From assembly GCA_020161435.1 (NCBI GenBank), contig JAIUNV010000006.1:1-64000 (forward strand): a DNA stretch of 64,000 bases, in the 5' to 3' direction. This DNA comes from Bacteroidota bacterium. GTDB taxonomy: Bacteria > Bacteroidota > Bacteroidia > Chitinophagales > Chitinophagaceae. Of the stretch, positions 1 through 10,683 are shown piece by piece; position 1 is the first letter of the stretch; each line of letters starts with the position of its first letter. Position numbers and translations under genes: made by a program. The notes under the pieces are model-generated. The model was not told the DNA's origin, ran no database searches, and was given only the letters and a program-made list of their open reading frames with translations.

Positions 1-189
1 TTCGTCCATAAAACTGTATTTAAAGGTAATGAAATGAGGGCCCAAGGCCCGGTGCCAATCTTGCCGGCTGCGTTACGATCGGCTTCGCTACGCTTCGCCT
101 CTCTTCACTCCGCCGACAAGGTTACTTACCTCTGAACACAGCTATAGAATACATTTACACAAAGTGTTTTATACTACCATTTTTTTTGA
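1..189. repeat. GC-rich intergenic repeat region
   Basis: Non-coding stretch next to the CBS gene. It holds a short perfect palindrome at 38-50 (GGGCC arms around CAA) followed by a run of short cggcttcgct/acgcttcgcc-like words and a ccgccgac end. This resembles the degenerate REP-type intergenic repeats seen elsewhere in this window. No open frame with a recognisable product was seen. The element may continue to the left of the window. Confidence 0.35.
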
Positions 190-618
190 TTATGAACCTG
201 ATATATACTGCTCCAGGTGACTAATGGTTTCTTGTTGTCTTTTCATTTTGGCACCCACTACATCACTCATAGAGATGATGCCTGCTAATGCATTATTGGC
301 AAAAACGGGTAAATAACGAATGTGCTTATTGCTCATTAATGTCATGCAATGATCGATGGTATCTGTAGGTGCCACCGCCGGCAAATCGGTGGTCATGATA
401 TCGGCCACCACCGTGTCTGTTGAATTCTTCCCTTTCAGAATAACTTTCCGTGAGTAATCTCTTTCTGTAACAATGCCACAGTAAGTGCCGTTGTCGAGCA
501 CTACCACAGATCCGATGTTTTTTTCATCCATCAGTTTAAGTACATCAATTACAGCAGTACCTGGCGAAATGGAAATGACGGCACTACCTTTTTTGGCGAG
601 AATGTCGGATACTTTCAT
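190..618 (-). CDS. Two-CBS-domain protein
   Basis: A 142-residue soluble protein made almost entirely of a tandem CBS pair (about residues 8-62 and 72-130). The second half of each motif is clear: GSVVVLDNGTYCGIVTERDY in the first and LPVFANNALAGIISMSDVV in the second. CBS pairs bind adenosine nucleotides and usually regulate a partner. No catalytic or membrane domain is attached, so this is a stand-alone sensor-like module. It starts at ATG 618 and lies divergent from the TonB receptor gene. The partner and ligand are unknown. Confidence 0.85.
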   Translation of the reverse strand: MKVSDILAKKGSAVISISPGTAVIDVLKLMDEKNIGSVVVLDNGTYCGIVTERDYSRKVILKGKNSTDTVVADIMTTDLPAVAPTDTIDHCMTLMSNKHIRYLPVFANNALAGIISMSDVVGAKMKRQQETISHLEQYISGS

Positions 619-724
619 GGCTTTTCAGTTTTAAAGGGAGAATTAAGATAGCACATTTAGTAACCCACTGCATTTGTTGACTGCCTATCGGCGAAAAAAA
701 ATCTAAAAAACATTTACATTATAG

Positions 725-756
725 TTTGGTTTATAAAATAAACTACTCTATGTTTG
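725..756 (+). promoter_or_regulatory. Bacteroidota-type promoter of the TonB receptor gene
   Basis: TTTG at 725-728, exactly 20 bases, then TATGTTTG at 749-756, matching the TTTG / TAnnTTTG consensus of the Bacteroidota housekeeping sigma factor. The start codon is 21 bases downstream, giving a short leader. Confidence 0.65.
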
Positions 757-777
757 TCTCATCAAAGCGAATAATCA

Positions 778-2997
778 ATGCAAACGGTCATCCTCACACT
801 CATTTCAATTTTCAGCACTCTTGGGTTGCTTGCACAGCAAACTACCCTCACCGGCACCATCACAGACCTTAAAAAAAGACCCATTGCAGGCGTAAGCGTA
901 TCTATTGCCGATAGTTACGATGGCGCCAGTACCGATAGCATTGGTCGTTTCGCCTTCAGCACTACCGACACCGGCAAGCACACACTCCTGGTAAGCATGT
1001 TAGGTTATAAAAGCTGGGAGCAGCCAGTGGAACTTCGAGGCGGCTCCCAGTCTTTCAGCATTCAGTTGAAAGAATCGCCCAATGAACTGACTGCTGTAGT
1101 TATTACTGCTGGTGCTTTTGAAGCCGGCGATACCAAAAAGGCCACCGTATTGAAGCCACTCGATATTGTGACCACAGCCAGTGCCAATGCCGATGTAGCC
1201 GCCGCCATGAAGACCCTGCCCGGCACACAGCAAATTGGTGAAAGTGCCGAACTCTTTGTACGGGGTGGCGAAGGCTACGAAACCAGGCAGTTTATTGATG
1301 GCACTACGGTCGCCAATCCGTTTTTCGGACAGGCGCCCAACATTGCCAGCCGTGGACGTTTTTCGCCTTTTTTATTCAAAGGCACAGTATTTAGCACCGG
1401 TGGCTATTCGGCGCTGTATGGCCAGGCGTTGTCTTCGGCTCTCATTTTGGAAAGTATTGATTTGCCAGAGCGGTCGGAAGCCAGTGCGTCTTTTTCGCCT
1501 TTGTTTGTTGGGGCACAATACCAGCATTTGGCCAAAGATTCGCTGCATAGCTGGGGCGCCAGTGCCGGCTACACCAATGTGGGGTTGTACTTCAAGGCGG
1601 TAAAACAACAGCCCGATTATTTTAAAGCACCGGAAGTATTGAATGGCGATGCCAATTTCCGTATCAAAACATCCCGCACTGGCATGCTCAAGTTTTATGG
1701 CAGCTACGCAAAAAATATATTGGGCTTGCGCAATCCGGATATAGACATGCCGGTTTTGAAAAATGCTTTTGAACTCAACAATAGCAACATCTACACCAAC
1801 ATTAGCTACAAAGAAAGAATTGCCAACAGGCTGAAATTACAAACCGGTTTCAGCTACAGCCAAAACAAAGACAACATTCACCAGCAGGTGCAAGATGCTG
1901 ATAATAAACCTGTGCAACATACGCTGCCAGATTGGGTGGCTGCTAAAAACTTTCGACTTGCTACCAACAGCAAACTCATGCAGCTACGGGCAGTGGTAGA
2001 TTATAAATTGTCGGGCCTGAGTGCTGTAAAAGCAGGCGCAGAATATTGGTATAGCAAAGATGAAAATCAATACCAGCAATTTCCGGTTGCGGCATTACAA
2101 GATCATTTCACAGCTGCTTTTGCAGAAGCAGATGTTTACATCAGCAACGGATTGGCGGCGAGAGCAGGCGTAAGGGCAGAACATTCTTCTCTGTTGCAAA
2201 AAACGAATGTTGCACCCAGGGCTTCACTGGCATACAAGTTGGCTAACGCTGCGCAGCTTTCAGCAGATTATGGCGTGTTTTATCAAAAGCCTCAATCGCA
2301 TTATTTAATGTGGCATCCACGCCAGAATCAGTTGCGGGCAGACCATTACATAGTCACGTATCAAAAGATTGGTTTCAACAAAGTATTTCGGGCACAGGTA
2401 TTTCACAAAGAGTACAAGCAACTCACCAAAACCTTTCCCGATACCAGTAGTACCGGCACCGGATATGCCCGTGGAGCAGAACTCTTTTGGCGTGATAAAT
2501 CCACTTTCAAAAACTTTGATTACTGGTTCACTTATTCTTACCTCGATACTAAGAGAGCTTACCTCAATTATCCTTACGAAATGCAGCCAACATTTGCTGC
2601 TACGCATACCGCCAATTTGATTGTAAAAAGATTTTTCACCAAAATGAAAACACAGCTGAATATCAATTATCAATTTGCCGCTGGTCGTCCGTATTATCAA
2701 TTCAAATATAATAACGGTGCTCAGCAATGGGATGTGCTCGATCAGGGCAAAACCATTGCATACAACAACCTGAGTTTTAGTGCCAACTATCTGGCCAATA
2801 TGGGCAAAGCCTTTGGCGTAGTAGTGCTGAGTGTAACCAATGTGCTCAACAGTAAGCAGGTGTTTGGCTACAACTATAACGCAGATGGCAGCAATAAAGT
2901 AGCCGTTGTGCCACCTGCCAACCGGTTCATTTTCTTGGGCCTCTTTTTAAGCTGGGGAACCGACCGTACACAAGATGCCATCAACAATAATTTATAA
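778..2997 (+). CDS. TonB-dependent outer-membrane receptor
   Basis: A 739-residue outer-membrane receptor with an N-terminal signal peptide ending near LLAQQ (residue 20). A carboxypeptidase-regulatory-like beta-sandwich follows (about 22-95: GTITDLKKRPIAGVSV, TDSIGRFAF, SMLGYKSWE), then a plug domain (about 115-230, with LFVRGGEGYETRQFIDG) and a C-terminal beta-barrel. The substrate cannot be read from the sequence. It is shorter than SusC-type receptors and has no SusD partner beside it, so it is more likely a siderophore/metal or small-ligand receptor. A strong promoter lies upstream, and small membrane-protein genes follow on the same strand. Confidence 0.85.
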   Translation: MQTVILTLISIFSTLGLLAQQTTLTGTITDLKKRPIAGVSVSIADSYDGASTDSIGRFAFSTTDTGKHTLLVSMLGYKSWEQPVELRGGSQSFSIQLKESPNELTAVVITAGAFEAGDTKKATVLKPLDIVTTASANADVAAAMKTLPGTQQIGESAELFVRGGEGYETRQFIDGTTVANPFFGQAPNIASRGRFSPFLFKGTVFSTGGYSALYGQALSSALILESIDLPERSEASASFSPLFVGAQYQHLAKDSLHSWGASAGYTNVGLYFKAVKQQPDYFKAPEVLNGDANFRIKTSRTGMLKFYGSYAKNILGLRNPDIDMPVLKNAFELNNSNIYTNISYKERIANRLKLQTGFSYSQNKDNIHQQVQDADNKPVQHTLPDWVAAKNFRLATNSKLMQLRAVVDYKLSGLSAVKAGAEYWYSKDENQYQQFPVAALQDHFTAAFAEADVYISNGLAARAGVRAEHSSLLQKTNVAPRASLAYKLANAAQLSADYGVFYQKPQSHYLMWHPRQNQLRADHYIVTYQKIGFNKVFRAQVFHKEYKQLTKTFPDTSSTGTGYARGAELFWRDKSTFKNFDYWFTYSYLDTKRAYLNYPYEMQPTFAATHTANLIVKRFFTKMKTQLNINYQFAAGRPYYQFKYNNGAQQWDVLDQGKTIAYNNLSFSANYLANMGKAFGVVVLSVTNVLNSKQVFGYNYNADGSNKVAVVPPANRFIFLGLFLSWGTDRTQDAINNNL

Positions 2998-3032
2998 CCG
3001 ATTTCATTTCATCAACCACACAAACTCCTATC

Positions 3033-3302
3033 ATGGACAACATGCACAACAATGAACTTTGGGAAACAGCCCGCAGAAGGGCAGCTTTCAAAAAAAGCCT
3101 GAGTTCTTACTTTTTGGTCAATGCTTTTTTGATTGGCATTTGGTACTTCACTACGGGTGGTAACAGCCGCCATTTCTGGCCCATTTGGCCCATTCTAGGC
3201 TGGGGACTTGGCCTGGCTTTTCAGTATGCCAATGCCTACATGGGTACACAATTGTTTTCTGCAGAAAAAGAGTATGAAAAGCTCAAACAACAACAACGAT
3301 AA
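3033..3302 (+). CDS. 2TM domain small membrane protein
   Basis: An 89-residue protein with a charged N-terminus (LWETARRRAAFKKSL) and two hydrophobic helices (about 25-42 and 50-68), the layout of the 2TM family. In Bacteroidota this domain is often found alone or fused to LytTR-type regulators. Here it stands alone, 35 bases after the TonB receptor gene, suggesting co-transcription. The role is unknown. Confidence 0.7.
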   Translation: MDNMHNNELWETARRRAAFKKSLSSYFLVNAFLIGIWYFTTGGNSRHFWPIWPILGWGLGLAFQYANAYMGTQLFSAEKEYEKLKQQQR

Positions 3303-3341
3303 ACACATTCTCCATCACCTCATCACTTCAAAAAAATCACT

Positions 3342-3986
3342 ATGAAAAAAGTATTTATTCTTTGCCTTACTGCCGTATTGGCTATAGCTGTACAAGCTCA
3401 AAATGAGAAGTACGTAAATTTCATGAAGAAGAATATTGCAGCACTCGACTCTGCCAAAAGCCCAGAAGACTTGCAGGTGTCGGCCAATAACTTTGAACGA
3501 ATTGCCAACACTGAAAAGGATGCGTGGCTGCCAAATTATTACGCAGCGTATGCCTATATCATGAAGGCGTACTTTGTAAAAGAAATGAAAGACATTGATC
3601 CGCTGTGCGATAAAGCAGATGTGCTGCTGGCCAATGCTGAAAGCCTTTCCCAAAACAACTCCGAAATAGCTACCCTCAAAGCCATGTGCCTTACGGCACG
3701 TATGCGGGCCGATGGGAGCCGTGGCATGACCATGGGCCCCAAGGCTACTATGATTTTGCAGCAGGCCCTGCAGCAGCAACCAACAGGTAACCCACGTGCA
3801 TTGATGCAAATGGCACAAATGAAATTTTATACGCCGCCTGCTTTTGGTGGTGGCAAAGATGCCGGTATTGAACTGCTGAAAAAAAGTATTGCTGCTTACG
3901 ATAGCTTTAAGCCTGCCAGTGAGCTGGATCCCACCTGGGGCAAGCCCTATGCAGTTAATTTATTGGCACAATGGACAGCTCAGTAA
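3342..3986 (+). CDS. Secreted helical-repeat (TPR-like) protein
   Basis: A 214-residue protein with a clear signal peptide (cleavage near VQAQ, residue 20). The rest is mostly alpha-helical with TPR-like packing: WLPNYYAAYAYIMKAY, DKADVLLANAESL, PRALMQMAQMKFY. This suggests a periplasmic scaffold with no catalytic motif. It follows the receptor and 2TM genes with a 39-base gap. No precise function can be assigned. Confidence 0.6.
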   Translation: MKKVFILCLTAVLAIAVQAQNEKYVNFMKKNIAALDSAKSPEDLQVSANNFERIANTEKDAWLPNYYAAYAYIMKAYFVKEMKDIDPLCDKADVLLANAESLSQNNSEIATLKAMCLTARMRADGSRGMTMGPKATMILQQALQQQPTGNPRALMQMAQMKFYTPPAFGGGKDAGIELLKKSIAAYDSFKPASELDPTWGKPYAVNLLAQWTAQ

Positions 3987-4060
3987 CTAGTATTTCTTGT
4001 GTATAAATCTGCCGCCAAAGAAGGAATGAGCTATTACCTTCACTCAATACAAAAGCAAAG

Positions 4061-4720
4061 ATGGAAGACAAACCTTTAGACACCCACGAAAGCCTGCAGG
4101 TAATCAGTAGCATGATTGCTAAAGCGAAAGATTCGTATCACGATACTGGTATCGTATCCATTCTGTGGGGTACGGTCATTGGTCTTTGTTCATTAGCAAC
4201 CTGGTCGCAAATACAATTCGACTACAAGCTGCCTTTTGATATTTGGGTGCTCACTTTTTTGGCGGTGATACCTACCGTTATTTTATCGGTAAAAGAAAAC
4301 AAACAACGTAAAGTGAAAACTTACGACCAAACGGCTATGGACGCCGTTTGGATTTGTTTTGGTGTAGGTATTTTTTTGGTGGTACATGCCAATAATCATG
4401 TGTTTCAGATGGTGGGCGAATTAAAGAGTATGGTAGAATCTGCCGGAGAGCCAAGGCCAGCTCAAAGCTTTCTTGAATATTATTCCGCGTACATGCTGGT
4501 GCTGTATGGTATTCCCACCATCGTTACTGCCAGCATCAAAAACTTCAAACCCATGTGGGTGGGGGGTATTATTTGTTGGATAAGCGCATTGGTGGTTCCT
4601 TACACCAATATAAAGGTTGATATGTTGCTGATGGCGCTGTCTGCTATTACTGCATGGCTTTTTCCCGGCATCATCTTGTATTGCAAAACATTGGCAAGAA
4701 GGAAGGCAGTACATGTTTAA
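4061..4720 (+). CDS. Multi-spanning inner-membrane protein, unknown function
   Basis: A 219-residue protein with about five or six hydrophobic segments after a soluble N-terminal helix (DTHESLQVISSMIAKAKDSY). The last ends in GIILYCKTLARRK. The next gene, a winged-helix regulator, overlaps its 3' end by 8 bases, so the two are translationally linked. In Bacteroidota this membrane-protein/regulator pair is common, but the signal sensed is unknown. Confidence 0.6.
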   Translation: MEDKPLDTHESLQVISSMIAKAKDSYHDTGIVSILWGTVIGLCSLATWSQIQFDYKLPFDIWVLTFLAVIPTVILSVKENKQRKVKTYDQTAMDAVWICFGVGIFLVVHANNHVFQMVGELKSMVESAGEPRPAQSFLEYYSAYMLVLYGIPTIVTASIKNFKPMWVGGIICWISALVVPYTNIKVDMLLMALSAITAWLFPGIILYCKTLARRKAVHV

Positions 4721-5006
4721 AGACCTCGATCCCATATTGCATTCGCAGCTCAGGCTCGCCGTAATGTCGCTGTTGATAACAGTGAAGGAAGCGGAGTTTA
4801 CTTTTATTAAAGAAAAGACCAATGCTACAGCAGGCAACCTGAGTGTTCAAATCAATAAACTTAAGGATGCCGGCTACATTGAAGTAAAAAAACAGTTTAA
4901 AGACAACTACCCTCAAACACTTTGCAGCATTACAACTGCTGGTGTTGAAGCCTTCGAAAAATATGTGCGGGATTTACAATCGTATTTACAAATTGGGACA
5001 ACGTAA
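4713..5006 (+). CDS. Winged-helix transcriptional regulator
   Basis: A 97-residue single-domain DNA-binding protein of the HTH_34/MarR-like type. It begins DPILHSQLRLAVMSLL, followed by a recognition helix region (TAGNLSVQINKLKDAGYIEV) and a wing that ends in TLCSITTAGVEAFEKY. It overlaps the upstream membrane-protein gene by 8 bases. Its 3' end overlaps the convergent beta-barrel gene by 21 bases (4986-5006). It probably regulates its own operon. Confidence 0.8.
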   Translation: MFKDLDPILHSQLRLAVMSLLITVKEAEFTFIKEKTNATAGNLSVQINKLKDAGYIEVKKQFKDNYPQTLCSITTAGVEAFEKYVRDLQSYLQIGTT

Positions 5007-5987
5007 GCGTTTGCGCATATCCCGTTTGTTTTGTCCGCCAAAAATGCCTGAGTTGTACCCAGAGCGGTTGAGGTTTAGCCCGAACTTAATAACCGCCGTC
5101 CAGTAAGCATCATTTTCATTGGGATTGCCACGGGGTCGTGTGTCTCTCGGTGGGGTATGAATGGTGCTTCTGTTGTACAATTGGCGGGCAAGTGCAGCCT
5201 GGCTGGCACTCAGGTAATTGGCAAACAAGTTCGGATCTACCCAGTCGCCTTGGTGTACATCATCAATATAATCGGTAAAGGCTGTGCGTTTATTGATTTC
5301 AAAACGCATGGTCAATTTGGGAGATACGTCGTACCGGAATCCGATACCCACCGGATAGGCAAATGAATTGAGCCGGTACTGTTTTCTATTGGGGTATTCT
5401 GCAAAGCCCTGACCTTCTAATCGCAGCGGATGCAAATCGACCCAGCCATTGGCGGTATAAGCTCTCGGGTTAAAAGTAAACCAACTGATACCTGCCATAA
5501 TGTAGGGCGACAAGCGATAAGGAGTTTTATCGTACGACCGGAAAAGCTGTGGCAAATGCAATTCGCCCATCAGCATTACCTCTCTTATTGGGCTCCGGAA
5601 ATTCAGGTTTCTTTCATAGCGGCCAATGGCACTTGGAGCGGTAGCGTTGGTTAGTAAACTATCATAGCCTTCTATGCGGCCCATGTTTGCTTCGAGGCGA
5701 ACGCCAAACACATTGCGATAGCTGGCAATGGCATATAACCCTGTGCTGAAGTTTGTTTTTAATAAAGTGACCCCTGCAAACGGGCCCTGATAAACACGGG
5801 GATTACCTTGAATATCCGTTACCCCGTTCATGATGCCGAGGTTGATGCCTGCTTCAATCAATATTTCTGGTTCGTAAATACCGGTGCTGTATTGAAAGTA
5901 GCCCTGAGCCGAAAGCCCGGAGGAACTACCGAATAAAACCGTAGCCAGTGTGATGGGTAAGCAGTATTTTTTGAGCAACTGAAGCAT
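4986..5987 (-). CDS. Outer-membrane beta-barrel protein
   Basis: A 333-residue secreted protein with a signal peptide ending near GLSAQG. The body alternates aromatic and polar residues like a small beta-barrel (YAIASYRNVFGVRLEANMG, FRYDVSPKLTMRFEINKRT). ATG 5987 was preferred because the longer frame would need TTG at 6002. No ligand-binding motif is visible. Its stop codon lies inside the last codons of the convergent regulator gene. Confidence 0.6.
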   Translation of the reverse strand: MLQLLKKYCLPITLATVLFGSSSGLSAQGYFQYSTGIYEPEILIEAGINLGIMNGVTDIQGNPRVYQGPFAGVTLLKTNFSTGLYAIASYRNVFGVRLEANMGRIEGYDSLLTNATAPSAIGRYERNLNFRSPIREVMLMGELHLPQLFRSYDKTPYRLSPYIMAGISWFTFNPRAYTANGWVDLHPLRLEGQGFAEYPNRKQYRLNSFAYPVGIGFRYDVSPKLTMRFEINKRTAFTDYIDDVHQGDWVDPNLFANYLSASQAALARQLYNRSTIHTPPRDTRPRGNPNENDAYWTAVIKFGLNLNRSGYNSGIFGGQNKRDMRKRLRCPNL

Positions 5988-6030
5988 GATGTCGAAAAGC
6001 AAAATAAAGAAAAATGGGCCAATTCAATGT

Positions 6031-6702
6031 TTAACTTTTGGTTGTTGCCTTTTTTGCCAAACGTTTTTGCTGTTGAATGTAGTAGGTACAAAGATGTGTT
6101 AGCCCGCAGTCGTCACATTTGGGTTTGCGGGCCAAACAGGTGTAGCGGCCATGCAATATGAGCCAATGATGTGCTTTGTGAATGAGTTCGGTTGGGAGAT
6201 TTTTGACCAACTGTTTTTCGGCGGCCAATGGTGTTGTGGCTTTTTTGGTAAGGCCCAGCCGGGCACTCACCCGAAACACATGCGTATCCACCGCCATGTT
6301 GGGTTGTTGCGCAATTACGCTGGTTACTACATTGGCAGTTTTACGGCCAACACCCGGTAGTTGTACCAACTCTTCTACGGTCATGGGTACTTCGCCACCA
6401 AACTTATCAATCAGCATTTGGCCTAAGCCCAGCAGGTGCTTGGTTTTATTGTTGGGATAGCTGATGCTTTGTATTTGTGCAAACAGGTCGGCAAAATTTG
6501 CATTGGCTAGTGCCTTTGGCGTAGGGTACTTCCTGAAGAGTTCAGGTGTTACCATATTTACCCGCTTATCGGTACACTGTGCAGAAAGCACTACTGCAAC
6601 CAAAAGTTCGAAAGGACTATCGTAAGTAAGTTCTGTTTCTGCCACAGGTATATGTGCCTGGAAATAGCGTATCACCGTGTCGTACCGTTCTTTTATTGTC
6701 AT
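6031..6702 (-). CDS. nth: Endonuclease III, DNA glycosylase/AP lyase
   Basis: A 223-residue base-excision repair enzyme that removes oxidised pyrimidines and cleaves abasic sites. The helix-hairpin-helix LPGVGRKTANVV (115-126) carries the catalytic lysine K121, and VDTH holds the catalytic aspartate D139. Four cysteines spaced C-x6-C-x2-C-x5-C (189, 196, 199, 205) form the [4Fe-4S] site. The length matches the family. The start is ATG 6702, as the longer frame adds only a non-conserved decapeptide. It lies just downstream of a small unknown gene. Confidence 0.95.
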   Translation of the reverse strand: MTIKERYDTVIRYFQAHIPVAETELTYDSPFELLVAVVLSAQCTDKRVNMVTPELFRKYPTPKALANANFADLFAQIQSISYPNNKTKHLLGLGQMLIDKFGGEVPMTVEELVQLPGVGRKTANVVTSVIAQQPNMAVDTHVFRVSARLGLTKKATTPLAAEKQLVKNLPTELIHKAHHWLILHGRYTCLARKPKCDDCGLTHLCTYYIQQQKRLAKKATTKS

Positions 6703-6745
6703 CCCGCTGTTGTTTGCTGTAAAGTGCGGCAAAGAAAATAAAAAA

Positions 6746-6982
6746 CTATTCGATGGTGGCAGTATCTATTTCTGCCATGCCATAGGCCAGTATTGCTGCT
6801 ACTGCTTGCCGGCGGGGAGCAATTTTAGCCTTATCCAGCGAACGGGCTGCATCTTGAATGACGCGGTATTTTTCTTGTAAAGGCCAGTTGCTCTCAAGAG
6901 CTTCGGCAATGGCTACGGTATCGGTTAGCGAGGATTCGTTGTAATGAAAAGCAATCAAATCTTCAGGAGTAAAGTTGCGCAT
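6746..6982 (-). CDS. Small hypothetical protein
   Basis: A 78-residue soluble protein starting at ATG 6982 (MRNFTPEDLIAFHYNESS). It is acidic in the first half and basic near KAKIAPRRQAV. The pattern TPEDLIxFxYNE...W.LQEKY...LD is one I associate with small conserved Bacteroidota proteins of unknown function. It lies 43 bases upstream of nth and is probably co-transcribed with it. No function is proposed. Confidence 0.6.
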   Translation of the reverse strand: MRNFTPEDLIAFHYNESSLTDTVAIAEALESNWPLQEKYRVIQDAARSLDKAKIAPRRQAVAAILAYGMAEIDTATIE

Positions 6983-7083
6983 AGGCAATAATCAGTTTAA
7001 GATTTCAGGCAGGTTTGTTAGTTAAAACGATGGTTGGCTGCCGATATTGTATAGCAGCAAAAAATAATGCCTAAAATAAAAGA

Positions 7084-7380
7084 CTAGTTGCCGGTGGCGG
7101 GCACCACAAATACTTCTTCATTGGGCCGCTTCATGTAATACTTTTCCCGGGCGTATTTCTCCAGCATGGCTGGGTCATTGTCCAATGCCTGCAGCTCTTT
7201 TTTGGTCAGCTGAATCTGCTCTTTGTAGTACTCAATTTTTTCATTGAGTTCGTCCAGTTCGCCTGCCCGATGGCGCTGCGCAAAAAAGTCGTTCTTGTCA
7301 AAAAAAGCCATCCATACCCCAAAAGCTGCCAAAGCCAGCAGGTAGCGGTTGAGCAATATTTTTCGGAGAATGGTGAGCAT
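7084..7380 (-). CDS. FtsB/DivIC-like septum formation initiator
   Basis: A 98-residue division protein. A short cytoplasmic N-terminus is followed by one membrane helix (about residues 10-26, YLLALAAFGVWMAFF). A coiled coil follows (LDELNEKIEYYKEQIQLTKKELQAL), then the family's end motif EKYAREKYYMKRPNEEVFVV. Members pair with FtsL-type proteins to activate septal peptidoglycan synthesis. ATG 7380 gives the usual family length. The longer frame from 7458 would read through the eno terminator hairpin. It lies downstream of eno on the same strand, as is common in Bacteroidota. Confidence 0.85.
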   Translation of the reverse strand: MLTILRKILLNRYLLALAAFGVWMAFFDKNDFFAQRHRAGELDELNEKIEYYKEQIQLTKKELQALDNDPAMLEKYAREKYYMKRPNEEVFVVPATGN

Positions 7381-7456
7381 AGCTTTTGTGTTCACTGCAA
7401 ATATCATGCTCAGCTGTGCAAGTTGTATGCGGGGCATTCTCCACATCTTCACAAAC

Positions 7457-7486
7457 AAAAAGCAGCCCCAGGCGAGGCTGCTTTTG
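7457..7486 (-). terminator. Terminator hairpin after eno
   Basis: Perfect ten-base arms AAAAGCAGCC (7457-7466) and GGCTGCTTTT (7476-7485) around a nine-base loop, between the enolase stop and the downstream division gene. On the minus strand the stem ends in a short T run. Confidence 0.7.
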
Positions 7487-7509
7487 TATGTATGTATTGG
7501 TAATGGAAA

Positions 7510-8938
<1,429 letters not shown>

Positions 8939-8942
8939 AAGG

Positions 8943-9860
8943 TTATTTTTCAGCAACAGTATTTGTGGTCAATTCTCTGAAAATGCTTTCCAGCGAACCA
9001 CCTTCCTGCATACTGCGGATGTTGAGGTTTTCGTTGAGTGCCAGTTGCATCAAGGCCTTGCGGGCATCTTGTGCATTGTTGGTTTGCAGGGTCCAGCTCT
9101 GGCTGTCGGTTTTTTCGGCGGCTAAAATGCCCGGCAACCGAAGCAGCCACTCGGCTTCAATTGTTTCCGTAAACGAAACACGGAGTTGCTGGCCATCACT
9201 TTTGCTACGCAATTGTTGCAGAGGTGCATTGGCCACAATGCTGCCTTTGTTGATGATGATGACCTGCTCACAAATCGCCTCCACTTCTTGCATAATGTGG
9301 GTGCTCAGCAGCACGGTTTTATCCTCACTCAGGGTTTTAATCACCTGCCGAATTTCCACAATCTGGTTGGGGTCGAGGCCGGTGGTGGGCTCATCTAAAA
9401 TGAGTACGGCAGGGTTGTGTATAATGGCTGCAGCCAATCCTACCCGCTGTTTATACCCTTTCGAGAGCTGGCCAATTTTTTTATTGGCTTCAATGGTCAG
9501 CCCCACTTGGGTAATCACATCTTCTACCCGCTGCTTTAGGTTAGGTACTTTGTACAAAGCACCTGTAAAGGCCAGGTATTCGCGGATGTACAAATCGTAA
9601 TACAAGGCATTGCTCTCGGGCAAATAGCCTATTTGTTGTTTCACTTTTTCGGGGGCCGTTACCACGTTGAGGCCACTCACCAATGCGGTGCCGCTGTCGG
9701 GTTGCAGGTAGCCGGTCAGCATTTTCATGGTGGTGCTTTTGCCCGCACCATTGGGCCCGAGAAAGCCAGTGATTTGGCCCGGCCGGGCTTCGAATGAAAT
9801 GTTGTTGACCGCCAGCTGGCTGCCGTATTGCTTGCAAAGTTGTTGTACTTGTATCGACAT
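8943..9860 (-). CDS. gldA: ABC transporter ATP-binding protein, GldA-like
   Basis: A 305-residue ABC ATPase with Walker A GPNGAGKST (35-43), signature LSKGYKQR (132-139), Walker B LILDEP (153-158) and the H-loop in LLSTHIMQEVE. The long C-terminal extension and overall length match GldA, the ATPase of the gliding-associated ABC transporter of Bacteroidota, which works with permeases GldF and GldG. Those partners are not in this window, so export of some other substrate is possible. The start is ATG 9860 (MSIQVQQL). It is divergent from, and close to, the next gene. Confidence 0.75.
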   Translation of the reverse strand: MSIQVQQLCKQYGSQLAVNNISFEARPGQITGFLGPNGAGKSTTMKMLTGYLQPDSGTALVSGLNVVTAPEKVKQQIGYLPESNALYYDLYIREYLAFTGALYKVPNLKQRVEDVITQVGLTIEANKKIGQLSKGYKQRVGLAAAIIHNPAVLILDEPTTGLDPNQIVEIRQVIKTLSEDKTVLLSTHIMQEVEAICEQVIIINKGSIVANAPLQQLRSKSDGQQLRVSFTETIEAEWLLRLPGILAAEKTDSQSWTLQTNNAQDARKALMQLALNENLNIRSMQEGGSLESIFRELTTNTVAEK

Positions 9861-9929
9861 AAAGTGCCTGCAAGATATTTGATTGGCTGCCAAAAAATCG
9901 TCAAAACCGCTACACCTTACTTTTGCTTC

Positions 9930-10658
9930 GTGAAAAAAATTATTGCAGGCTGCCTGCTATTGGCAGCACAAAGCACACAGGCACAGCAAGTGCAATATAG
10001 CGGCTGGCTGGCCAGCTTTAATACCATCAAGCTCAAAGGCAAGTGGGCATTGCATGCCGAGCTGCAGCTGCGCAGCACCAACCATGTAGCACAATTGCAA
10101 ACACTACTGCCCAGGGTGGGGCTCAACTACCAGGTGCGGAGCAACCATGTGGCTACGGCGGGCTATGCATACATACCCAACCGTTACAGGGCTGGTGCAG
10201 TAGATGGATTGGTTGCGGAGCATCGCTTGTGGCAACAGTACATCATCAACCAACCGCTGAGCAAAGCGGTAGCATTGCAGCACCGCTTTCGCCTGGAGGA
10301 ACGCTGGCTGCCGAACGTAGCCGCCGTGGGCAATGCGTTGGAAAAAACCGGCAGTCGTTTTACCACAAGGTTTCGCTATTTCAACAGGCTGGTAGTGCCG
10401 TTGCACAAACAATCAGGCGCTTTCAACAAAGGATTGTTTGCAGCGCTACAAAATGAAGTGTTCATCAATACGACACATCGCAGTCATGTGAATGGTCGTT
10501 GGTTTGACCAGAACCGTTTGTACGTGGCAATGGGTTGCAGGCTCAGCAAAAAAGCAGATGTGGAAACGGGTTATCTCAATCAATACCTGAAGGCTTCGGG
10601 TAACAATGCCAATACCGTGAATCATATTTGGCAATTGGCAATGTATACGAGGTTATAG
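9930..10658 (+). CDS. DUF2490-type secreted beta-barrel protein
   Basis: A 242-residue protein with a signal peptide (VKKIIAGCLLLAAQSTQAQ), probably starting at GTG 9930, because the longer frame would start inside the divergent ATPase gene. The body is rich in amphipathic strands (GKWALHAELQLRSTNHV, HRFRLEERWLP, DVETGYLNQYLKAS), the layout of the DUF2490 outer-membrane family. The function of that family is unknown. Confidence 0.7.
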   Translation: MKKIIAGCLLLAAQSTQAQQVQYSGWLASFNTIKLKGKWALHAELQLRSTNHVAQLQTLLPRVGLNYQVRSNHVATAGYAYIPNRYRAGAVDGLVAEHRLWQQYIINQPLSKAVALQHRFRLEERWLPNVAAVGNALEKTGSRFTTRFRYFNRLVVPLHKQSGAFNKGLFAALQNEVFINTTHRSHVNGRWFDQNRLYVAMGCRLSKKADVETGYLNQYLKASGNNANTVNHIWQLAMYTRL

Positions 10659-10683
10659 AGAATAATGGAGTAACGAGGAGTCA

